Positions 1-10,525 of a stretch of DNA of 18,992 nt are shown here, piece after piece. A program made the translations under genes and the position numbers. The stretch comes from Terana coerulea (taxonomy: Eukaryota; Basidiomycota; Agaricomycetes; Polyporales; Phanerochaetaceae). The stretch's first letter is position 1. Each line of letters starts with the position of its first letter. The stretch spans positions 1 to 18,992 of the forward strand of contig JAKOGH010000200.1 in NCBI GenBank assembly GCA_024811115.1, read 5' to 3'. The notes beneath the pieces were generated by a model that worked only from the letters and a program-made list of their open reading frames with translations, made no database searches and was not told where the DNA came from.

Positions 1-1764
1 ACATGAGCGTATCATCGACAAATTTGACTGCGGCCTTGGTCTTGACATACAGCGCACCGCACGCCTGCATCGCCGACAGCAGGATGGGCGGCTTGCCGTC
101 GATGGTGAACGTGCCGACGTGCATGACAGGCATCTGACCGAGGAACATCTGGTAGAAGAGATGCGCTGGCAAGGGCGAAGCGTGAGATTGGCATTTGACA
201 ACTGAAAGCCGAGTATAAGCCACGCACTGTACTGCTGAAGCTCCGAGGGATACGGGTTCATAGCAGGGGCCGGCATATGATTGCCCGGAGGCTCAGGGAA
301 CATGGACCGGGTGCAAAGATCGTCGAGAATGTCCTCGGGAAATTCAGGGATGGGTGGGGAGGCGCATACATCATGAACGGCTGGCATTCCTCGACTTGGT
401 TGGTGACCCAAGGGAAATTGCTGCTTGGGTACAGATTCGTCTGCGGCGACTCCGGCTGGCCTGGCTGCGAGCCCGACATGGTCGAAACGGCATCAAAGTT
501 GTCAGCAGTGCCGAAGAACTTGTCAAAGAGCTCGTTCGAGAACAGCGCATTGAGCTCCTTGTGGACCACCATAGCCTGCGTGGCAAAGTCGCTCGGGGCA
601 CCGGACTGGGCCCAGCTGCTAGGAATCCCATTCAGGCTCTCGGAGTAGCCGCTGACGGAGGGTGCAAAGGACGTCGAGGCCCCCACGGAGGATGCGTAGT
701 CGTCGAACTCGCGGAAGTTGTGGAAGGAGTTGCTGGGGACGTACGGCTCGGGCTCGGGCTTGTATCTGCTGTAGGGAGAGGTCGCCGAGGATTCAACGAG
801 GCTAGGAGCGGAGAACGAGCTAGCGAGGTCGGCGGGGCTGGGCAGGTCGCGCGCTGTAAAGAGGGAGATGTCAGCTCTTGTTTTGGCTTGAGGTCCTCCT
901 TCTCCTCTCGTTGGACCCCGGCGACCTCTCGACAGGACTTGCAGAAGCTACATGCGTTGACGGCGACTTTGCTCTCTCTTCATAGAGGGCCTGCGGACGT
1001 AAGTGCACTCACATCCTCGCATTTTGCATCTCGAGCACGGGAGCTGTAGGTCGCACTTGGTCTTGCCATCGGCGCAGGCTTGGCACGACTTGCGGCGAGA
1101 GCGGTTGGCGTTGTTTCTAGTGGGTATATGCGTCAGTTTTCGTGCGCTGGGAGGAATGTGGCGTCTTACGGGTCTCCGCAGCTTCGCTTGTGGCGGCTGA
1201 GCAGGTCGCTACGGTGAAAGCCTCTTCCACATTTCTGCATGATATTGTATCAGTATGAATTCGTCGTGGTGGTTGACAGCTATTTGCGGAACACTAGACC
1301 GCTTGGCTGCTCCCTCCTCTCCGGGATTTTGTTGACTTTTGGAACATAACAAATGGAGAGAGGACACACAAACACCACTCCGAAGGTGAAAAGTGCATCA
1401 AGGCGGTCTAATGAATCGCAGACAGCTGGAACGTGAAGTACTGACCTCACAGCGGTGGGTACGTTGGGCGGTGTCTATGGGTCCATGGAGGTTCAGCTCA
1501 AGATGGCTAGCGGGCATTAGGCAAGCACATGGACGTACGAGTACGCTGATGGCGATTGAGATGGGTCAGACGGGTAAACCGTGCCGGACACTGCGGGCAG
1601 AGGTGGTCCTGAGGGATGGCAGGCTGGTTGCCGCGGTGCGAGCGCATGCGCGAGACAGTGCCGGACTTGGTCAGCTCGACGAGCTCGCCGTCGGGGCCGC
1701 GCTCGAACGTAGGGGCCGCCTTCGCGTTACGGCTCGAGCTAGCTTTGGTAGCTTTGGAGGTCAT
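1..1764 (-). CDS. C2H2 + Zn2Cys6 fungal transcription factor, C-terminus outside the window
   Basis: Likely nuclear DNA-binding regulator. The start is the ATG at 1764. Exons read 1764-1539, 1474-1446, 1234-1170 and from 1116 down. Residues 56-76 form a C2H2 finger (C56, C59, H72, H76; H76 is split by intron 1). Residues 84-104 form a second finger of C2HC type (C84, C87, H100, C104). A binuclear cluster follows with C118, C121, C128, C134, C137 and C144 in the canonical spacing C-x2-C-x6-C-x5-C-x2-C-x6-C. After an acidic, Ser/Pro-rich linker (about 860-270), the segment from about 170 to the left edge reads HLFYQMFLGQMPVMHVGTF, which resembles the start of the fungal-specific transcription factor domain (PF04082 type). 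The exon structure at about 1015-855 is uncertain: either an intron with a weak donor or one or two single-base deletions are needed. A further small intron probably lies near 440-405. Targets cannot be inferred. Confidence 0.85.
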
Positions 1765-2089
1765 GATAAGTCGTGAGGTCGTCGCGGTGTGTCAAACAAC
1801 CGCTGTCGTCGTCGTGGAAAGGAGTCAAGCTGCGATTATTCCCAGCTCCTTGAGCCCACCTCACACCTGAGGCTGCCGCCCGGTCACGGTGCAAATCTGA
1901 ATCTGAATGGCGGCGGTCAGCCTCAAGTCAGCCCCCTGACCCGCTCTCACGCCCGACTGCATTACGCCTCGGCTGACAACAGGCGCCCAAACCTTGGTCT
2001 AACCACCTCGAGCGTGAGCAGCCGCGGAAAACATACTATTACGACAGACCGCCGGCAAGTACATTTTTGGGTATCTACATGGTTGCCGA
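1765..2089. other. Intergenic, transcription factor promoter and GH79 3' flank
   Basis: This 325-bp gap lies between the start of the transcription factor and the stop of GH79, both on the minus strand. It must hold the factor's promoter and the GH79 terminator region. I see no clear TATA box, repeat or RNA gene in it. Confidence 0.5.
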
Positions 2090-3925
2090 TCACAGGAACA
2101 CAATGAGGGCCTCAGAGGCGTTGACCGAAACCGAGATCACTCCTCCACTCACGCTGACATTCTCCGTCTTTTGCGTCCCTGTCCGCGTGCAGCTGTTCGA
2201 GAACGACGCGCTGCCGCCTATGGTCACTGCCGCCCCTCGTCGACCCTGGATGTTGCGCTGGGTGCTGTCAGCCTCTTCGCTTGTGCGGTTGTCCTGGCCG
2301 CCGTGAGACCCGTGAGCGACACAGTGGAGCTTGTACGGGTGCCGGTGCCATTGAAGTAATTTGTGTTGATCACGAGGAGGCGGACAGGGGCACCGGAGGC
2401 GGTGTAGACCGCGTACACCCCTATCTCGCTTGTGCCGTCGTCGAGCATGGCTATTTTCGCGCCATTGGTGCCCAGAAATTCTGACACGAACGCTGCGCCA
2501 TAGTATGGCGAGAAAATGGAGGACTGGCCCCAGAAGCAATACGCCTATATGACACGGGCATCAATACGCCGAAGTGTAGCATCCGAGAAGCACACCCACG
2601 CAGTTCGATATGGTTCCCTGGTGGAAATACAGCCGGTCTGCCCCATTCAAGGCACCTTGCAGCACATAGTCAACGATCCAAAGCGCTGCTCCGAAGGTCT
2701 AAAATGAAACCCATGTGAAACGATCGAGCTGAATGGAGATCGACCCGGTGACTTACAGGGCTGATTCCGCCCCCTCCACATGTGGCTGTATGTAGCTGAT
2801 TAGGTTGGCAGATCAACTTACGGTCAACGTAGCCAAAATCCTTACCTGAGTTTGTCTCGCCCAGGAAGTATTTGATACCGTCCGCATGCGCCGCAGCAGC
2901 CTCCGACTTATACTGGCGCGTGTACGACACAATTCCCCTGATGGCGGAATGCAAGTCAGTGATGCGAACTAGATGTGGTCCCGTGGAGTGATACGTACGA
3001 GTGGCTCATGAGGCTAGGCAGGTCGGTTGACGCGCCACCGCACGCAGACTGCGGATATGAGTGCCTCGAGAGCGACTTGAGCAGCGCGATGCCGTCCGAG
3101 CCAATCAGAGTCAGAAGCTCGCCCGCGTTCCACGACAGAGTAACGGCGCCCTGGAACATGCTTCCCACCTGTTATGAACCATCGATCGGCGCGGCCAAAC
3201 TTTGCAATGAACGCGGCCACGTACCGAAGCGGAGAAGGTCTTGAACCACGATTTCTCACTCGCGGCGTCGACTTGTTGGTTCCACCCTTTCCCACCGGCT
3301 ACAATGATCGGGGAGTTGCTAGCATAGACTGCAACCGTTATACGCAGAAAACATAAAGACCGTCTTCTACCACTCACACTCCGGTTCATTGCCCAATTCG
3401 AACGCAAACAGGTTCGGCATTTCCTTTTTGCAAGCACCGCCGCCGCCAAGCTTGCAGATTGGTTGTTGAGCTGTCTGTTCAGACCCAACGTCACGGGGCC
3501 CTTCAACTGAGAGGCCAAAGTGATGAATGACGGGCCGTATGTTAGGCTGTCCGGTGCGTCTGCGGGCGAAGCGACGGTGTAGTTGACTGCGGCGACCAGA
3601 TGAGAATCGAAGGTAGCCCGGTCTCTTTGCGATAATATCGTTAATCGAGCATAGCGACCGCGCATATATAAACGTACTGAGTAGTACCTCCTATGCGTAT
3701 CGCCGGCTGAGCTCCGCACAGAACGGCCAAGTTAGCGAGACAGTTCTCCGTCGCATTGAGCTGGGTGTATCCCGGGAAGGCAAAGAACTCGAGCGAGACA
3801 CTCAGAAGAGCCGGGTCGACTGGCGCAGCAGAGGACGGCGGAGTGGATGGCACAGCAATGCCATGCGCAAGCGAGACGAGCAATGCGAAGCGGAGCGCGT
3901 GCAAAAGAAGTGTATATCCGGGCAT
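2090..3925 (-). CDS. Secreted glycoside hydrolase family 79 protein (beta-glucuronidase-like), two apparent frameshifts
   Basis: Likely an extracellular enzyme releasing glucuronic acid type sugars from plant or fungal glycans; the exact substrate is unknown. The start at 3925 gives a hydrophobic signal peptide (about residues 1-22) and then a Pro/Ser spacer. Eight exons: 3925-3678, 3624-3378, 3328-3225, 3168-2999, 2937-2846, 2785-2757, 2698-2600 and 2544-2090; all seven introns are GT..AG, 49-61 nt. Family landmarks: PAIRIGGTTQ, GPVTLGLNRQLNNQ, LGNEPE (Glu of the acid/base motif), SRHSYPQSACGG, FLGETNS (likely nucleophile Glu), GAALWIVDYVLQGAL and a C-terminal beta domain ending ASEALIVFL. 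Two single-base losses break the frame: in the T-run 3425-3429, just before LGNEPE, and in the C-run 2233-2236, giving an early stop at 2224-2226. Exons 2 and 8 are each one base short for their splice phases. With both bases the product would be about 481 residues. Sequencing error or recent pseudogene are both possible; I favour error. Confidence 0.9.
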
Positions 3926-3963
3926 GGCGTCGGCCTGTGTAGTTCCTCTTCGCGGCGTCGTGT

Positions 3964-3971
3964 CTTATATA
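3964..3971 (-). promoter_or_regulatory. TATA box of the GH79 gene
   Basis: The minus strand reads TATATAAG about 40 nt upstream of the GH79 ATG. Position and sequence fit a core TATA element with a very short leader. This is inferred from sequence only. Confidence 0.5.
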
Positions 3972-4167
3972 TGCGCGTACATCCACATGAGTTGCATGCT
4001 GGGCCGCCGGCAGAGGGGTCCGCGGGGAAGCCATAGAGATGAATGTTGAATACGTGAGCGACGGTTCGTACACATGCTCGGAGGATCAGCTGCACGGTAA
4101 ATACGTCGTGTGCGGTGATATCCCGGTCACGGAAGAGCGGCATACAGTTTGACGGGGCGTAGAGCAG

Positions 4168-4774
4168 CTACAAAGTATTGCATCTCAACATGTGGGCAGA
4201 AAGAACATATGATGGTCCCTCTGGAGAGTTGCGCGAAGTGCAGGTCACGCACAGGTGTAGGTGGATCCTGGCGGGCCGCCCGCAATGCGTCCGAAGCGAG
4301 TTGGGTCTACACACATGACGTTGTATATTTTGTTAGGTAGAAATCAGTATCGCGACACCTATATTAGAGTAAAATTCATCTCGTTTGTTGTGTTCAGAAT
4401 CAAGGGCACACTTACTTGGTGTTTTTGTCACCGAGGTCAGCGAAGATAATTGGGATGAATCGGATGATAAATGCTGACTTCAGCCAGACTTCAAAGCTTC
4501 AACGTTCTACACCTGCACCGATCCATCAAAGAATACGGTTATCAGTACTATTTCGGAGGCATGTAAAAGAATGAGCGATCTTACCAGCAATTCCACTTAC
4601 CAGTCGAGAGTACTGGTCAAGGTCAAGTGGCGCCAGCATGAGTGACTGGCACTCTGCGAGTTGGGTTGATTGGATCAACGACGGGCGCTTGAAGGTACCT
4701 CGCATGTCGGCGGTTCTGGGATTTGAATCAGAGCATCGAGTCATTTCATTCCGATATAATGACAGGTACTTCAT
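4168..4774 (-). other. Possible spliced transcript or small orphan gene
   Basis: Not recognised. The minus strand carries consensus splice signals. A GTAAGTGG donor at 4600 pairs with a GTGCAG acceptor ending at 4513. A GTAAGTG donor at 4415 pairs with a GTGTAG acceptor ending at 4307, with CTAAC upstream of that acceptor. Across the second intron a frame stays open from about 4490 to the TAG at 4168-4170; it includes a hydrophobic stretch (FIIRFIPIIFADLGD) and a Cys-containing tail. No ATG links cleanly to it and the first intron does not keep a frame. It may be a non-coding RNA, a broken gene or chance. Confidence 0.22.
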
Positions 4775-4994
4775 GTATGGATGGGTTGCGGGGTGAAAGA
4801 CAGAGGGATAAGGAGATCTGAGTAATTATTGCGCATAATTTACATGACAAACATATGACAAATGAAACATAAGTAGTAGTATATGACTGTGCTTATCCAG
4901 GTTATCCTTAACCCGATCTTCGACAAAACGATGAGACCTCTACTAAATTACAACATACGGCATACCGTGATAGTATGAGGAACCCGAGCGACCC

Positions 4995-7141
<2,147 letters not shown>

Positions 7142-7215
7142 TTTGTTTGAAAGGTGTGCTGGGGAGGGATATGTAGGGAAGGTCGCAGAAAGTGCAGAGA
7201 AGGAGGGTGATGCTA
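7142..7215 (-). promoter_or_regulatory. Pyrimidine-rich MET3 leader and core promoter
   Basis: Immediately upstream of the MET3 ATG the minus strand is strongly CT-rich (runs such as CACCCTCCTTCTCTGC and CCCTACATATCCCTCCCC). Such tracts commonly precede transcription starts in filamentous fungi. I did not find a CACGTG sulfur-regulator box in the nearby sequence. Confidence 0.4.
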
Positions 7216-7615
7216 CTCTGCAAGTCCTATAAGCCTTCTCTTATATCCGCAAATGTCGATCTGGAATAAATGAACAATACGGAATTCATCGTATTCACAA
7301 CGCTCTGACTCGTCAGTCAAGAGACAGCGATTCCAAATGGCTGGAGTTTCCGGCATCGCAAGCTGGAGTTCCTGAGCCAATGGGTTCAGTCTCTTAACGG
7401 ATGTCTGAGCGCGCATCACTCACATCAGTCGAATCAACGTGGCTGAGTTGACCATATGGGAATGCGTATGCTTCGGCAGACGCAGGTTCCACCCCGACTT
7501 AGAGTATTGCCGCTCGCTCATTGGCTACGTCCGTAGATCCTAGGCGTCCTGCATCAAAAAGTATCTGGAATTGAAGGGAGAAGCTTACGCATCGCCCACA
7601 TATCATCTGTTCATG

Positions 7616-7660
7616 CACAGCGTGTTGAGGTCAGATTTCAGCGGAGGTGTGGTGTGGTTG
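7616..7660 (-). repeat. Left arm of a 45-bp inverted repeat
   Basis: Read on the minus strand, this block aligns without gaps to 8945-8989 on the plus strand at 39 of 45 positions. The 17 bases GACCTCAACACGCTGTG are identical (7616-7632 against 8973-8989). A related CTGAAATYTGG motif on the same strand lies at 7751-7765. Confidence 0.7.
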
Positions 7661-7932
7661 AAATAGTGTCTGAGCCTGTATTGCAGCTATCTGGCAGACG
7701 CGTGAATTACCCCTCACTGCAGTATTGCTGCGGGGCTGATGAATTATTGAGTCCAAATTTCAGCCAGTCCGAAGAGTGTCTGGCAGATTGTCTGCGACGT
7801 GGTTGACCGCTCGATCCGAGTGAACCTTGTCCTTTTCGCGCTAAGCGCTTCTACCTTAAGGCTCGTCATATGCCTTTTTGAGAGCACTGACCGCGGAGTT
7901 TGAAAAGCACTCAAGCTGCTCGCGTCTGCGTC

Positions 7933-8024
7933 CAGCACTCTGCTCTTTCCCTCCCCCTCCCTCCACGCCAACGCCCACCGCGCCGACCACGCCTCCCCAC
8001 CCGTCCTTTCGACATACTCAAGCA
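7933..8024 (+). promoter_or_regulatory. CT-rich promoter tract of the small orphan gene
   Basis: A nearly pure pyrimidine run (around 7941-7964) is followed by a C-rich stretch and then ACATACTCAAGC. This resembles fungal CT-rich tracts just upstream of transcription starts, and sits about 100-180 nt before the possible start codons downstream on the plus strand. Confidence 0.35.
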
Positions 8025-8126
8025 AACGGGGGGAGAGCCTGAAATGGGTATGTATGCTATTCTCGCTCGAATATCTCGTTGATGACAAGAGCTGCTCGGC
8101 ATAGCTCAAGCTTGGCGCAAGATGTG

Positions 8127-8544
8127 ATGCAGTACGCCCGAAAACCCCAAGCAAGTGCAATAGTACACCCCCATGATGCACGGTGAGCTCAGGCAACACC
8201 TTTTTATAAGGATACTAACTCACTCGCCACACATATAGTGACCTCCAGTCTAGAACGCGCATAAAACGGCAATGGCGGTATGTATGCGCTGAAACTTTAC
8301 CATGACCGCCTAACTGATTGCCTTACCTCTTCAATAGCTCAATTCTTCATGCTGTCTGGGTTAGAGTGCTTGAAGACCGGTAGATGTGGGCTATATGCAC
8401 GATGTGTGTAGACTTTTAACAACTTCATGGGCAGCTAAACTAATCTGTTCTCGCAGGTGCTTCTCCTTCACTCCCTTGCCAGCATTCATACCTCCGTCTT
8501 TGGATGGTATTGAGCCGGTCAAGGCAACCCCTGACAGAAGCTGA
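8127..8544 (+). CDS. Small unrecognised spliced gene (about 74 residues)
   Basis: Not recognised. Four exons, 8127-8182, 8239-8277, 8338-8379 and 8457-8544, join in one open frame ending at TGA 8542-8544. The introns 8183-8238 (GTGAGC, ATACTAAC, TATAG) and 8278-8337 (GTATGT, CTAAC, AATAG) are excellent fungal consensus; 8380-8456 (GTAGAT..CGCAG) is weaker. The product starts MQYARKPQASAIVHP, is rich in Arg in the middle (RTRIKRQW) and Pro near the end (FIPPSLDGIEP), with no evident signal peptide or membrane segment. A fourth consensus intron, 8048-8104, lies upstream. Splicing it creates ATG GCT CAA GCT TGG, an eight-residue frame whose TGA overlaps the 8127 ATG (ATGTGATG). That could be an upstream frame or, with one sequencing error, the true N-terminus. 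Confidence 0.4.
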
Positions 8545-8714
8545 AGCACGCCCTGATTGCAGTCGGGCAGGTGACTGGATGAGCAAGCGTTGAATAGGTC
8601 ATACCGGGCGAAGTAGGACTACATGCGTCCTTGCAGTGTTTCTCTGCTGTCCATGACTCTCTTGTAGTGCACACACTCTGTTGTATAGTAGCGCAGTCAC
8701 AGGATTAATATAAA

Positions 8715-8748
8715 ATGATTTATTGAGATTTTATATGATTTATTGGGA
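8715..8748. repeat. Short direct repeat, two units
   Basis: ATGATTTATTGAGA at 8715-8728 is followed by ATGATTTATTGGGA at 8735-8748, a 20-nt period in an AT-rich patch. It lies between the end of the small orphan gene and the right inverted-repeat zone. It may be a local duplication; I see no proof that it is a target site. Confidence 0.5.
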
Positions 8749-8944
8749 ATTTCGAAGCAAAGCAAATGCGAGGGCGCTAAGGCCATCTGGCAGCCATCCG
8801 GCAACCTTATACTGCAACGTGCGCATCAGATGGTTGAAATCTGGCCGCTGTGGACTGGTTGGAATACTGTCTGAAATCCGGCCAAACACCTGTTCCGTCA
8901 CCACACCGTACCCACCGCTGCGGCATGGTTAAAAGACGGCCGCG

Positions 8945-8989
8945 CAACCACTCCGCAGCTGCGTTGAAATATGACCTCAACACGCTGTG
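8945..8989 (+). repeat. Right arm of the 45-bp inverted repeat
   Basis: Partner of 7616-7660, with 39 of 45 bases matching on opposite strands and 1.28 kb between the arms. Two further related TTGAAAT/CTGAAAT..GGCC motifs lie just left of it on the same strand, at 8833-8846 and 8870-8883. Confidence 0.7.
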
Positions 8990-10380
8990 ATGCATGCTTC
9001 GTAACATAAGGCCTAAGGAGCGATACTGGGAGGTTGCTTCCGCGGTCAAGCTCGTGGTCTAGTGACCGCTCTGTAGCCGCACAGTTCTGCAGGCCTGCAT
9101 CATACCTGATGATATATGTAGCCATGAGGGATGGTAGATCTGGTATGCATCGGACAAGATGGTTTGCGCACATCAAATACGCGTACTATATGAATTTCGA
9201 GGATGCGATGACCTGAGCCGACAACGCGAAATCATCCGGGGAGGAGCAGCTTTATCTGGATCAGGTCGAAGGGAGGAGTCAACGCACAGACTGGAGCAGA
9301 GTATATTCCACGCCACTGTCCCATGCTCAACTGAGTAGCTTTAGTTGAAAGTTGTGTATTCCAGAATCGCAATCTCTCCTAAGAATGCTGCAGCGGTAGA
9401 ATACTTATCTGTCTGGGAACGGTTATTTGCGATATCATACATCTCTCGATAGCGTTTGATGCATACTGTGGATGGTAGGATCAATGTACGAAGCTAACCA
9501 TGAGCCAAGTGACCACGGCTCACCTCACGCACTCAGGCTGGGGTGGCAGTCTTGAACATTCCAGGCCTCGTCAACGACAGAACTCTGTGAGCAGCTGGTC
9601 TGATAATTGTACGTCAGGAGACCCAAGGTTGGGTTGGGTTTGTGACAATAAAACGCCCGACATGTCGTGTCCTCCGTTGTGTGTTAGATTGCCGCCTTCA
9701 TTGTCACTTCTCAGCCCCACGAGGCGAAGCCGTCTGGGGACATTGAGCTGGCTCATCGCTTAGTGTCGCTGAAACGGATTATGTAGCTGCGTTCCGCCGC
9801 GTTTTGCACCAGAGTATCTGACGGTCTCCATGCGCATTGGATGAGATGGGCCTGCATCGCCATTCTCAATTGACAATAATCCCGACGTACTTCTTGGCTT
9901 GCGAGAAATGCAGCGGTGCAGCGGACCATGGCAGGTGGCGGGAAGCTAGGGCCGTCTGGGAGAGGCAGGAGTTTCTGTGGAAAATCCGACGAGAAGGAAG
10001 TATGTAAAGCTAAGAGAACCAGTGAATATCAATTCGTGTTCATGCTCCGCAGGCCCAAATATCCGGTCGGAGCTTCTCCACACCACGCTTTTCCGGGCTT
10101 TCCTGTTGTCGGCGATTGAAATAAAATCATCCGAAGCGCAGGTATCCACGTTATGGCGGAAGCACATGGATTATTTCCGATCACCGTAGCCGCTTTCGAT
10201 CAATTCCCCACCCAATGATCCTCCCTGCCGTTCTCGACCACGTCAAAGAGGATGATGGCTATGAACCCTTCGTACACTCTGCTTGCTGGTCTTGCTCATC
10301 CCCCTCCACGTCTGAGGCTGACACTCGTCAGCGTGCTTTTGTAAGGTCGCATTGCAAGGTCAAATCGACTCGTGGAGTTG
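8990..10380. other. Gene-poor intergenic stretch
   Basis: About 1.4 kb upstream of the GT61 gene. Reading frames here are short (under about 90 codons) and lack splice signals or recognisable motifs. The last few hundred bases should contain the GT61 promoter. I saw no tRNA or repeat with confidence. Confidence 0.5.
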
Positions 10381-10435
10381 GTATGTTCATCTCGAACCTC
10401 GTACTTCAATGCCGTACCGTTTACTTCGTATACAG
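10381..10435 (+). other. Probable 5' UTR intron of the GT61 gene
   Basis: A GTATGT donor and ATACAG acceptor bound 55 nt, the usual size here. All three frames of the sequence between the acceptor and the ATG at 10526 contain stops, so if spliced this intron lies in the leader. Confidence 0.45.
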
Positions 10436-10525
10436 AGGCCCAGTCCTTCCTTAGACAACACAACAGCTGCCGTATCACTGCCGCAGAACGCCCCCGAGGT
10501 TAAGAACTCATAGCCAGCCAACACC

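Larger units (their letters stand above)
3926..4994. other. Intergenic region between GH79 start and MET3 stop
   Basis: About 1.07 kb, with an AT-richer part from roughly 4310 to 4980. Apart from the TATA box and the doubtful spliced transcript at 4168-4774, I see no recognisable protein, tRNA or repeat. Confidence 0.5.

Noticed and set aside
354..1049. 231-codon plus-strand open frame
   Set aside because: It is antisense to the transcription factor exons, and its composition (Arg/Gly-rich) is the mirror of GC-rich coding on the other strand.
2090..3925. Calling GH79 a pseudogene
   Set aside because: The same kind of single-base loss affects eL39 and MET3, so an assembly error is the simpler reading.
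4705..4745. tRNA-like T-loop (TTCAAAT) on the minus strand
   Set aside because: The stem does not pair around a seven-base loop and no D-arm, anticodon arm or acceptor stem can be built.
7744..8199. 151-codon minus-strand frame
   Set aside because: Overlaps the CT-rich tract and consensus plus-strand introns; no recognisable domain.
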